Shown here piece after piece: positions 29,548 through 37,089 of a DNA stretch of 64,000 nt. Made by a program: the position numbers and the translations under genes. The notes beneath the pieces are model-generated. The model was not told the origin of the DNA, did not search any database, and was given only the letters and a program-made list of their open reading frames with translations. The DNA is from Acidimicrobiaceae bacterium (lineage in GTDB: Bacteria > Actinomycetota > Acidimicrobiia > Acidimicrobiales > Poriferisodalaceae), in assembly GCA_905182565.1 (NCBI GenBank), contig CAJJCB010000027.1, forward strand, positions 124,001 through 188,000. Reading direction: 5' to 3'. The number at the start of each line of letters is the position of its first letter. The first letter of the stretch is position 1.

Positions 29548-29576
29548 ATGATATTACTTTGGTAAAATAATATCAT
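29548..29576. terminator. AT-rich inverted repeat at the parB 3' end
   Basis: A 9-base inverted repeat ATGATATTA / TAATATCAT with an 11-base loop spans the parB stop codon, in the convergent spacer with the cwlM-like gene. Downstream on the minus strand the sequence is AT-rich without a clean U-tract, so terminator function is weakly supported. Confidence 0.3.
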
Positions 29577-30513
29577 ACATACGTTCTAAGTCACTTAGAG
29601 TGGCAAATGTTATCTCTAATTTTCCCTTTTTACCTGCATAATGAACGTTCACAGTGGTAGAAAAGTGTTCACTAAGCTTTTCTTCAACTTCAAGGAAAGA
29701 AGCATTTTTTACGGTCATTTGCCTCTTAGAGTTATCCACAGTTTTATCTGCAGGCTTCGTTAACTTCTTTACTTCATTCTCAAGTTGCCGAACGGACCAC
29801 GCTTTCTTAATAGCCTGGCGGGTCAAACTTTTCCTAACTAGTGGATCATCAGTGCCTAACAAGGCTCTACCGTGACCAGCAGATAATTCTCCACTAACAA
29901 TTAATTTCTGTGATTCTAAAGGAAGCTGCAACAGCCTTAGGGAATTAGTAATCGTCGCTCGCCCTTTGCTGAGCATTTCACCTAAGTCGTTATGAGTAAC
30001 ACCAAAATCTTCAAGGAGTTGCTTAAAAGCTGAAGCTTCTTCGATAGCGTTGAGATCTTGCCGATGAATATTTTCAACTAACGCTTGAACGAGTGTTGTC
30101 TCATCATCTGCAACTTTCACAATTGCAGGAATAGTCGACAATCCTGCAAGCTGAGCAGCTCTCCAACGGCGTTCTCCAGCAACTAACTCAAAATAACCGG
30201 CGGGCTCAATAGCTCTAACAACTATGGGTTGTAGAATCCCAAATTCGAGAATTGACGCCCTAAGAACTTCTAATGCTGCGGTATCGAAATGTTTACGTGG
30301 TTGTTGGCTATTTGCCCGAATTTTTAATAATTCAATTTCTCTATAAATATCTGAATTAAATGCAGTAGTACTATCTCTCAACGAAAATTCTTTGTTGTCT
30401 GTTTCATTCTCGCCACGGATATCTACTAATGGAACAGAATTATCAGTAAGATCTTCTGTTTTTGGAATTAAGGCTTCCAAACCACGTCCTAAACCGCCAA
30501 GAGGTCGACTCAT
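29554..30513 (-). CDS. parB: Chromosome partitioning protein ParB
   Basis: CTP-dependent clamp that loads at parS sites and organises the origin for segregation. 319 aa: N-terminal RPLGGLGRGLEALIP, the CTP-binding GERRWRAAQLAG, ALVENIHRQDLNAIEEA, a helix-turn-helix (GVTHNDLGEMLSKGRATITNSL), and a C-terminal dimerisation domain. The ATG overlaps the parA stop by four bases. Two parS-like sites lie upstream of parA. A perfect DnaA box sits inside the coding sequence. Confidence 0.96.
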   Translation of the reverse strand: MSRPLGGLGRGLEALIPKTEDLTDNSVPLVDIRGENETDNKEFSLRDSTTAFNSDIYREIELLKIRANSQQPRKHFDTAALEVLRASILEFGILQPIVVRAIEPAGYFELVAGERRWRAAQLAGLSTIPAIVKVADDETTLVQALVENIHRQDLNAIEEASAFKQLLEDFGVTHNDLGEMLSKGRATITNSLRLLQLPLESQKLIVSGELSAGHGRALLGTDDPLVRKSLTRQAIKKAWSVRQLENEVKKLTKPADKTVDNSKRQMTVKNASFLEVEEKLSEHFSTTVNVHYAGKKGKLEITFATLSDLERMYDIILPK

Positions 30514-31307
30514 CCGTATATTCCTTTTTCATTATTTTTGAAATCTATAGTTTGCTCGGCTATTTCATTTGCTAACGCTTTATAAGCAATAGCCCCTTTG
30601 CTTAAGGGGTCATATTGGTTCACCGGTTGACCGTAGCTTGGGGCCTCTGACAACCTAACTGATCGTGGAATAACTGTTTCACGAACTTGATCAGGAAAAT
30701 GAGTTCGTACTTCATTCAGAACTTGTTCAGCCAATCGCGTTCGCGCGTCAAACATGACTAGAACGATTGACGACACAAAAAGATCCTTGTTTAAATTTTG
30801 TTGAATCAATTTCACATTATTTAAAAGTTGACCCAACCCTTCAAGGGCGTAATATTCACATTGAACAGGAATAACAACTTCTTCAGCCGCAGCAAGACCA
30901 TTTATTGTCAAAATACCCAGACTAGGTGGGCAATCAATAATTACGTAGTCATACTTATCCTGAACCACAGCAATCGCGTTGCGCAATCTCAACTCGCGAC
31001 TAAATACTGACACCAATTCAATTTCTGCCCCAGCTAAATCTAAATTAGATGGCACAACGAACAGCCGTTGCATAGAGGTCTCAATAATTGTCTCTTCGAT
31101 TGTTTTTTGTCCTAGCAGCACCTGATACATCGATGAATGAAGTGTTCTCGGATCAATACCAACGCCAGTAGTGGCGTTTCCTTGGGGATCTAAGTCGACT
31201 AATAGAGTTTTGAAACCAGCTTCAGCAAGACATGACGCGACGTTGACTGCCGTAGTTGTCTTACCAACTCCGCCTTTTTGATTGGCGACAGCTATAACTC
31301 GAGCCAT
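30510..31307 (-). CDS. parA: Chromosome partitioning ATPase ParA (Soj)
   Basis: Walker-type ATPase that moves ParB-parS complexes. 265 aa: deviant Walker A KGGVGKTTT at residues 11-19, TLLVDLDPQGNATTGVG, YDYVIIDCPPSLG (Walker B) and the C-terminal RSVRLSEAPSYGQPV typical of chromosomal ParA. The upstream region carries a perfect palindromic parS. Confidence 0.97.
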   Translation of the reverse strand: MARVIAVANQKGGVGKTTTAVNVASCLAEAGFKTLLVDLDPQGNATTGVGIDPRTLHSSMYQVLLGQKTIEETIIETSMQRLFVVPSNLDLAGAEIELVSVFSRELRLRNAIAVVQDKYDYVIIDCPPSLGILTINGLAAAEEVVIPVQCEYYALEGLGQLLNNVKLIQQNLNKDLFVSSIVLVMFDARTRLAEQVLNEVRTHFPDQVRETVIPRSVRLSEAPSYGQPVNQYDPLSKGAIAYKALANEIAEQTIDFKNNEKGIYG

Positions 31308-31390
31308 CTAATCCCCATCCATACAACGTTTAATACAAATTACTACCAACTCAAATAAACAAGTTGAAGCAAACATTAATAGTAATTATA

Positions 31391-31414
31391 GCTATGTTTC
31401 ACGTGAAACATAGC
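31391..31414. promoter_or_regulatory. parS site 1 (perfect palindrome)
   Basis: TGTTTCACGTGAAACA at 31395-31410 matches the universal parS consensus at all 16 positions and is embedded in a 24-base perfect palindrome. It lies upstream of parA and downstream of rsmG, where ParB is expected to bind and load onto DNA. Confidence 0.93.
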
Positions 31415-31436
31415 ACCGCCCTACATTGAGACTAAA

Positions 31437-31452
31437 GGTTCCACGTGAAACC
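31437..31452. promoter_or_regulatory. parS site 2 (13 of 16 match)
   Basis: GGTTCCACGTGAAACC, 42 bases from parS site 1, keeps the CACGTG core and 13 of 16 consensus positions. A weaker relative lies within carD (20172-20187, 12 of 16 with a TTCACGTGAA core). Confidence 0.7.
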
Positions 31453-31473
31453 TATTACTGCTCTAGGCGAAAT

Positions 31474-32082
31474 TTAATAAAGTGGATTTTTTGACACTTT
31501 TTTCCATGTTCGCGGTATAGAAACTGGACATTCATCCCCAAGTAAAAGAGAAACAAATCTCGGTGGTCCTTCAAAGTATTTTATTTCAGTAAAACCTAAC
31601 CCTTGTAAAGGTCCTAAAGGCCAACGTTTACTCGCTGCTACCGGCGGTTCACTCACAACGAGTTTCCCATTTCTCTTCAAGAGACCTGCTGAACACTCTG
31701 CAACAATGGCCGGAGTACCAAACGATCTACTAAAAATACCGTCGAATTTCTCTCTGAATTTTTCCGAATGCGCTAATTCTGTTGCATCACCCAAAACGGC
31801 TTTCACTCGGTTTTGGTATCCAAGGATTTCTATTGCCGATTCAAGAAAGCGAACTCTTTTCTCACCACGATCAATTAACGCCAGCTCAAGCTCAGGGACA
31901 ATACTCGCTACGACCAAACCAGGTATTCCGCCGCCAGACCCTAAATCACACCATATTTCAGTAGGGCTTAAACAGGCTGCATCCAAATGTGCCTTCGAAT
32001 GGTCTATGTACTGGTCTATCGGCTCAACACCAATAAATCCGAGCTCTTGCGCACGCGTCAGAACCTCAACAAGTTTTGACAC
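31474..32082 (-). CDS. rsmG: 16S rRNA (guanine-N7) methyltransferase RsmG (GidB)
   Basis: Methylates G527 of 16S rRNA; loss causes low-level streptomycin resistance in other bacteria. 202 aa from a GTG start. Seen: IDQYIDHSKAHLDAACL, the SAM-binding DLGSGGGIPGLVVA (about residues 46-59), ELALIDRGEKRVRFLESA and a FSRSFGTPAIV segment. The N-terminal region is a little shorter than in E. coli. It lies between the parAB genes and the jag-yidC run, as in mycobacteria (gid). Confidence 0.93.
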   Translation of the reverse strand: MSKLVEVLTRAQELGFIGVEPIDQYIDHSKAHLDAACLSPTEIWCDLGSGGGIPGLVVASIVPELELALIDRGEKRVRFLESAIEILGYQNRVKAVLGDATELAHSEKFREKFDGIFSRSFGTPAIVAECSAGLLKRNGKLVVSEPPVAASKRWPLGPLQGLGFTEIKYFEGPPRFVSLLLGDECPVSIPRTWKKVSKNPLY

Positions 32083-32096
32083 TAGTTACTTCGTTT

Positions 32097-32585
32097 TCAA
32101 GCTTTTGATGGAATGAGAACCACTCGGCGACGTGGTTCGTCACCAACAGAAATAGTTGATATACCTTCTATTTCATTTGCTGTATCATGAACAACTTTTC
32201 TATCAGCAGCGTTCATGGTCTCAAGACCTTTTTCAACGCCATCTCCAAGTACGGATTTAGCTAGTTCTTGAACATACGCCTGTAATATTTCTCGTCGACG
32301 TTGTCTGAAACCAGCAACATCTACTCGAATACGAGCACGGTTAGCACCAGGTAAACGCCGTTGAAGCATAGTTTTCGTCACTTCATGTAATGCCACTAAA
32401 TGGCTACCACGAGGGCCAATCAAAGCTCCTAAAGCCGTTTTATCACCGACTAAGTTAACTTCGAAACTATCGTCATCAGCTGATACATTCTCTGCAGATG
32501 CCTCTAGACCAAAAGATTTGGCGAGACCTTCTAAGAAGTCACCAACCATTTTCTGTTGTTCTTCTACTGTTATTTCACTACTCAT
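32097..32585 (-). CDS. KH and R3H domain RNA-binding protein (Jag/KhpB), lacking Jag_N
   Basis: RNA-binding protein of the Jag/KhpB/EloR family. 162 aa: a KH domain with the GxxG loop in GALIGPRGSHLVALHEV, then RVDVAGFRQRRREIL, and an R3H domain with the R-x3-H motif in AADRKVVHDTA and a final RRRVVLIP strand. In Firmicutes the same protein begins with a Jag_N domain; here that domain is encoded by the next gene upstream (about 37 bases away). It partners YidC and RNA in other bacteria, and it sits in the rpmH-rnpA-yidD-yidC run. Confidence 0.9.
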   Translation of the reverse strand: MSSEITVEEQQKMVGDFLEGLAKSFGLEASAENVSADDDSFEVNLVGDKTALGALIGPRGSHLVALHEVTKTMLQRRLPGANRARIRVDVAGFRQRRREILQAYVQELAKSVLGDGVEKGLETMNAADRKVVHDTANEIEGISTISVGDEPRRRVVLIPSKA

Positions 32586-32622
32586 CGCAGTCTCCTGCTT
32601 GTTAAACGGGGCAATTTGTCCC

Positions 32623-33231
32623 CTACTGGGCGATTTTACGTGTTCTACGCTTGGTTGTTACCGAATCACTATTGGAAACTTCAGGTTTCTCAATGGCCGG
32701 CGTCTTCATCTTTTTTGGGCTTTCCTTCGAATAAGTGGACTTAGGAACATCATTATCTTTTACTGAATTACCACTTAACGTTCTTTTTCGCCTAACTAAT
32801 CCATCATCAGTCTTAGTTTCATTTAAATCTCTTGGTTTTATAGATCCCGTATTGATAGTTCTAGACCGAGACACTGTCTTCGGTTCCACTTTTTCTGGTT
32901 TATTTACATTTTTGACCGAAGACTGATTTTTATCTTTCCTAACATCTGGGCTTTTCTTTGCATTAGAGGTTTTGTTAGAACCGCTAGATTTAGGTTTTTT
33001 AGCTTCATAACGGCTTTTTTTACCTTTGTATACACGTTCTAACTTTTTCGGTGGGGTTAAAGGTTTTAATCTTGCCCTAATTTGAGCTGGATTTCGTTTA
33101 AACCCAAAGAAAGATTTTTTAGCCTCAGAAATTATCTGAAATTCAACGTCTTCCATTGTTACAGACAGTTTTTCTAGTGCTATCTCCTTCGCATCTTCAA
33201 CCGTGTCACCTGATGTTAAAATCCAGTCCAT
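32623..33231 (-). CDS. Stand-alone Jag_N domain protein with long basic tail
   Basis: 202 aa. Residues 1-60 match the Jag_N domain: GDTVEDAKEIALEKLSVTMEDVEFQII followed by KKSFFGFKRNPAQIRARL, the FFGF and terminal strand being characteristic. The rest (about 140 residues) is low-complexity, rich in Lys, Ser, Thr and Pro. It is located between yidC and the KH/R3H gene, so a Jag protein seems to have been split into two genes with a new tail on the first part. A frame shift is unlikely because a 37-base untranslated gap separates the genes. Confidence 0.75.
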   Translation of the reverse strand: MDWILTSGDTVEDAKEIALEKLSVTMEDVEFQIISEAKKSFFGFKRNPAQIRARLKPLTPPKKLERVYKGKKSRYEAKKPKSSGSNKTSNAKKSPDVRKDKNQSSVKNVNKPEKVEPKTVSRSRTINTGSIKPRDLNETKTDDGLVRRKRTLSGNSVKDNDVPKSTYSKESPKKMKTPAIEKPEVSNSDSVTTKRRTRKIAQ

Positions 33232-33236
33232 TTCTA

Positions 33237-34271
33237 TTACTTTCGCTTTTTTCGGGTACGCCCATCACCTGATGTACGTTTGCTTTGAATTGACGGAGGG
33301 TTCTTCGCCTGACCTTTTTTCGGTGTCTCTGTTCTAGCCCTAGATCTCTGTTTTTTAGACGAACTCTCAGTACCATTTTGTCTCTTTTTACTACGCACGG
33401 CACGCTCTTCTCTGCGTGACTCTTCCGCAACCACAGCTTTATTTGACTTACGGTTTTTGAGCTCTTTAGGCGTCGTTTTAGGCTGGTCAACTTCCTCGAT
33501 ATCAATCGGGTCATCTTTCCCGTCAGAAGGTGTTACTACCACTACTGGCTTCATCGTCGCATGAATAAAAGCTTGTTGCCCAATCCGATAAAGACTTGAA
33601 GCTATGAAATAGATGCCTAAAGCTGCCGGAACCATGAAGGCAAATACCGGTAGCATATATGGCATAATTTTCATCAACATTTCCATCTGCTGATTTGTAG
33701 ATGGTGCATTTCCTCGTCGCGACTTCATTTGCTTTTGTTGGAACCACGACAAAATAAATGTAACGCCCACTAAAAGTAGATAAGGAAGAGATTCGACAAA
33801 ATCTATTTTAAGTACATCAACTGCTCGCCGTGATAAATCAACGCCAAATGAAACCATCTGGCCAGCTTCTTCAACTAAATCAACATATAAATCCGAGTCC
33901 TTGTCTAGATATTTCGGGTCTGGCTCTCCGTTCGATCCAACATGAGCAAGGCCATTAATAACTCTGTAAAGAACAAAAAATACAGGTAACTGAACTAATG
34001 ATGGTAAGCATCCGCCTAAGGGACTAACGCCATTTTTAGAATAAAGCGCCATCATTTCTTCGTTTAATTTCGGACGATCATTTTTGTTGCGTGCTTGGAT
34101 GCGTTTCAACTCTGGCTGTAATTCCTGCATCCTCATCATTGAACGCGTACCTTTAAGCGTTAATGGCGTAAAAACAAGCATTATGATCAATGTTAGAAGA
34201 ATTATTGATAATGAATAGTCGCTAGTTATTGAGTAAAACCAGGCTAAAACACCGGCTATTACATCAAACAT
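33237..34271 (-). CDS. yidC: Membrane protein insertase YidC (Oxa1 family)
   Basis: Inserts and folds membrane proteins. 344 aa of the short (no large periplasmic domain) type: a first helix in FDVIAGVLAWFYSI, SLSIILLTLIIMLVFTPLTLKGTRSM, a cytoplasmic hairpin (ELKRIQARNKNDRPKLNEEMMALYSKNGVSPLGGCLPSLVQLP in several pieces), two or three more helices and QQAFIHA. A long basic tail of about 105 residues follows (from MKPVVVV to RTRKKRK), like the ribosome-binding tails of Oxa1 and some bacterial YidC. Overlaps the end of yidD by 13 bases. Confidence 0.95.
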   Translation of the reverse strand: MFDVIAGVLAWFYSITSDYSLSIILLTLIIMLVFTPLTLKGTRSMMRMQELQPELKRIQARNKNDRPKLNEEMMALYSKNGVSPLGGCLPSLVQLPVFFVLYRVINGLAHVGSNGEPDPKYLDKDSDLYVDLVEEAGQMVSFGVDLSRRAVDVLKIDFVESLPYLLLVGVTFILSWFQQKQMKSRRGNAPSTNQQMEMLMKIMPYMLPVFAFMVPAALGIYFIASSLYRIGQQAFIHATMKPVVVVTPSDGKDDPIDIEEVDQPKTTPKELKNRKSNKAVVAEESRREERAVRSKKRQNGTESSSKKQRSRARTETPKKGQAKNPPSIQSKRTSGDGRTRKKRK

Positions 34272-34537
34272 GAGTTCTCAGTTCTAGTTATTTGGGAAGG
34301 CACAGGATCAAATCCCTTTCCTCCCCATGGGTGGCAACGTCCAACTCGACGTAAAGAAAGGAAAGAACCCTTCAATGATCCGTGTATATTTATAGAATCA
34401 TATGCATATTCTGAACAAGTGGGTATGAATCGGCACACAGGAGTGCGGTTTCGTGGAAAAGCACGATAAAAATTTATAAACCCTATAAGTATTCTCTTTA
34501 TAAGAGAACTATCGCCACTTATTTTAGGCTGACTCAT
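34259..34537 (-). CDS. yidD: Membrane protein insertion efficiency factor YidD
   Basis: Small helper of YidC. 92 aa from the ATG at 34537 (one more codon if the GTG at 34540 is used). Signature RTPVCRFIPTCSEYAYDSI with Cys residues, HGSLKGSFLSLRRVGRCHPW and GKGFDPVP. The start overlaps the rnpA stop and the end overlaps yidC, as in many actinobacteria. Confidence 0.95.
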   Translation of the reverse strand: MSQPKISGDSSLIKRILIGFINFYRAFPRNRTPVCRFIPTCSEYAYDSINIHGSLKGSFLSLRRVGRCHPWGGKGFDPVPSQITRTENSCLM

Positions 34538-34860
34538 CACACGCTCTCAGCTCTAGCTAAAAGTAGCGATATATCGTCACAAATTTGCGAATAAGTTATT
34601 GATCGAGCGTTACGACGACTTCCAATTAAATATCTGCCAGTCCTAATATTCATATCTTTATCATTTAAACAGCTCTTTATACGCCGCCTAAGAAGGTTCC
34701 TATGGACGGCGTTTCCTATTTTACGGTTAAAAGCAAACGCAAAGCGAGGGTTGCTAATATTTGGGTCTGGGGCAAACATCATCCAAAGAATTCGCCCATT
34801 GAGCCTTTTTCCGCTGCGTATAGCCGCGAAATCAGACTTTAGGCTGCATCTATCGATCAA
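34537..34860 (-). CDS. rnpA: Ribonuclease P protein component
   Basis: Protein subunit of RNase P. 107 aa from a TTG start that overlaps the rpmH stop by four bases (TTGA). Seen: the basic RNR-type motif in [22 protein letters not shown], a core RNA-binding signature. The N-terminus is short relative to E. coli, as expected for this rpmH-coupled layout. Confidence 0.93.
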   Translation of the reverse strand: MIDRCSLKSDFAAIRSGKRLNGRILWMMFAPDPNISNPRFAFAFNRKIGNAVHRNLLRRRIKSCLNDKDMNIRTGRYLIGSRRNARSITYSQICDDISLLLARAESV

Positions 34861-34991
34861 GCGCTAAGTCTCTGACGACCTTTAAGGCGTCGTCCTTTTA
34901 AAATAGATCGCCCAGCTTTAGTTGACATTCTGTGACGAAATCCGTGTTTGCGGGATCTTCGACGGGTATTAGGTTGAAAAGTACGTTTCAT
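34857..34991 (-). CDS. rpmH: 50S ribosomal protein L34
   Basis: 44 aa, too short for usual ORF cut-offs but unmistakable: [20 protein letters not shown], then [21 protein letters not shown] and LSA. It is translated from the ATG at 34991, with GGAGG close upstream. The stop codon overlaps the TTG of rnpA. The rpmH-rnpA-yidD-yidC order is conserved next to dnaA in nearly all bacteria. Confidence 0.97.
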   Translation of the reverse strand: MKRTFQPNTRRRSRKHGFRHRMSTKAGRSILKGRRLKGRQRLSA

Positions 34992-35425
34992 AATGCGGCC
35001 TCCAAATCGGCCGTAAAGACGAAAGTGAATTCAATAAACTTAATAAGTAACTAAGCCTGAGTGGTCAACGATCTCTGTCGCTACCAGGCTGAATTAATTC
35101 TTATTAAAGCTCAAGAAAACAATTCCGAGATTTTTAGGACATTTAAGTGGTAGATCCAAAGACCAAACCACACACACTTCTAATCTTAGAGGGATTTATC
35201 TAACAAATGAAATTTAAACAAGGAATGCTATATTCCTCGCGCGGAGCGTGCTTAATATAAGTATTAAAGTGTAATAAAACTACTCAAAGTGATAATTTGG
35301 CATCTACTAGTCACTCAGTGCTAGGTTCCACAACACTAGATCCTGATTAGTTAAGGGTTTTACACAGCAGCCACAGGTTTTCCACATGGGCTTATTTGTG
35401 TTCTATTTTGATTGGTGTTCCATTG
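34992..35425. other. rpmH-dnaA intergenic region
   Basis: About 430 bases without a gene. It should hold the divergent promoters of rpmH and dnaA. A hairpin CGGCC-loop-GGCCG (34996-35013) includes the rpmH GGAGG ribosome site. A single near-consensus DnaA box TTTTCCACA lies at 35378-35386, 40 bases before dnaA, fitting DnaA autoregulation. No other gene-like frame was seen; the main box cluster is on the other side of dnaA. Confidence 0.6.
34996..35013 (-). promoter_or_regulatory. Small hairpin over the rpmH ribosome-binding site
   Basis: On the minus strand CGGCC and GGCCG (5 bp) enclose an 8-base loop; the ribosome site GGAGG overlaps the loop and the 3' arm. Could limit L34 translation. 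Short and unproven. Confidence 0.3.
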
Positions 35426-36853
35426 ATGAGCGAAAATACTAACTCTGATGCAGACATACAGAGTATCTGGGCTACTTGTCGAGGGCTTCTACGTAGTCAA
35501 GTTTCTGAAGCTGTGTGGCTAACATCTTTTCGAGATCTTCTAGTATCCGAAATAACTAGCGAAAAGACAGTACTTATTGCACCCAGTGCTGTAATTCGTG
35601 ATCGTGTTATGAACAGATATCTTCCTATGGTCCAGGCTGCTCTATATGAAGCCGGAGCCCAAAACACAAATATCCAAATTGATGTGAAGATAGAAACTAA
35701 CGTCATAGACGATGAAAATTATGTCAATGAAGTGATTGGTATCACTCCAGATGGGTCAGACCTCCAAGATCGCTTAGAACCTGTTGTACCTGCTTCATCA
35801 TTACTTACTAATCGTTCTTATACAGACACTATAAATTCGCGTTACACCTTTGATTCATTTGTGACTGGAACTAGCAACAGGTTTGCTCACGCAGCAGCTT
35901 TAGCAGTTGCTGAAACGCCAGGACGTAGCTATAACCCATTATTTATCCACGGAAGTGCAGGCCTCGGTAAAACTCATCTTCTACAAGGAATAGTTCACTA
36001 CATCCACAACACATACCCAAATTACAAAGCTCGGTATGTCTCAACTGAAACTTTTTTAAATGAGTTTGTCGAAGCTATTAAAACATCTACGACAAGTACT
36101 TTTAAACGCCGTTACCGAGACATTGACGTTCTCCTTATTGATGACATTCAATTTATGGAAGGTAAAGAAGGTTTACAAGAAGAATTCTTTCATACTTTTA
36201 ACTCATTACATGGAGCTGGACGCCAAGTAGTTCTTTCATCAGATCGCCCACCTAGAAACATTGCTACCTTAGAGGACCGTCTTCGTAGTCGTTTTGAATG
36301 GGGACTTATAACCGACATTCAGCCGCCAGATATTGAGACCAGACTAGCTATTTTAAGAAAAAAAACAGAATCACAACAAACTAATGTTCCTGATGATGTT
36401 CTTGAATTTATAGCAAGTCTCATAACCAACAACATCCGAGAGTTGGAAGGTGCTTTGATTAGAGTGAGCGCCTATGCATCACTAACACAAGAACCACTTA
36501 CTAGTGAACTGGCAAAACGAGTTCTGGGAGACATAGGGTCAGGAAGAGACTCTCGTCCAATTACACCTGGTGCGATTATGGATGCAACTTCTGAAATGTT
36601 TGGATATGAACTCGAGGAATTAAAAGGTAAAAGACGACATAGAAGCCTCGTTCAAGCTCGCCAAATAAGTATGTACGTTGTCAGGGAATTAACTGATTTA
36701 AGCTACCCAGCTATTGCTAGAGAATTTGGCGGAAGAGATCACACCACAGTTATGCACGCAGTGGAAAAAGTCGGTAAGCAGATGGCTGAACGGCGACAGG
36801 TTTATGATCAAGTAAGTGCATTAATATCAGACATTAAATCTAATCGACCGTAA
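35426..36853 (+). CDS. dnaA: Chromosomal replication initiator DnaA
   Basis: ATP-dependent initiator that unwinds oriC. The start at ATG 35426 (475 aa, [15 protein letters not shown]) is preferred over the upstream GTG at 35396. Domain I is at the start ([19 protein letters not shown]), then a linker, the AAA+ core with Walker [14 protein letters not shown] and Walker [10 protein letters not shown], and domain IV with [15 protein letters not shown], the signature DnaA-box-binding motif. The domain II linker is short. A DnaA-box cluster lies immediately downstream. Confidence 0.97.
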   Translation: MSENTNSDADIQSIWATCRGLLRSQVSEAVWLTSFRDLLVSEITSEKTVLIAPSAVIRDRVMNRYLPMVQAALYEAGAQNTNIQIDVKIETNVIDDENYVNEVIGITPDGSDLQDRLEPVVPASSLLTNRSYTDTINSRYTFDSFVTGTSNRFAHAAALAVAETPGRSYNPLFIHGSAGLGKTHLLQGIVHYIHNTYPNYKARYVSTETFLNEFVEAIKTSTTSTFKRRYRDIDVLLIDDIQFMEGKEGLQEEFFHTFNSLHGAGRQVVLSSDRPPRNIATLEDRLRSRFEWGLITDIQPPDIETRLAILRKKTESQQTNVPDDVLEFIASLITNNIRELEGALIRVSAYASLTQEPLTSELAKRVLGDIGSGRDSRPITPGAIMDATSEMFGYELEELKGKRRHRSLVQARQISMYVVRELTDLSYPAIAREFGGRDHTTVMHAVEKVGKQMAERRQVYDQVSALISDIKSNRP

Positions 36854-37089
36854 AATTAGAAGCCAAGGAGAAGTGGTGGATAATAATGTGTGTTTACTTG
36901 TGGACAATATGCACTCTTCCACAACCAATATCACCTATATGCTTTACCCGGGATTTCTTGTGGACACCTGTGCAGAGTAGTGTTGACAAGTAAATGATGC
37001 TTGACCTGCACTTATAGCTACTTTTCCACAATCCACAGCCCTTATTGCTACTACTAAATATTTACATCTACTGAAAGAAAGGTAATGAC
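36854..37089 (+). other. oriC: DnaA-box cluster between dnaA and dnaN
   Basis: Six DnaA-box-like nonamers in about 165 bases: GGTGGATAA (36875-36883), TGTGGACAA (36899-36907; complement TTGTCCACA, an actinobacterial form), TCTTCCACA (36915-36923), TGTGGACAC (36959-36967), TTTTCCACA (37022-37030) and CAATCCACA (37029-37037), each 7-8 of 9 matches to TTATCCACA. AT-rich sequence follows next to dnaN. Placement between dnaA and dnaN is where Mycobacterium and Streptomyces have oriC, and gene orientation reverses around this point. This is the chromosome origin. Confidence 0.88.
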
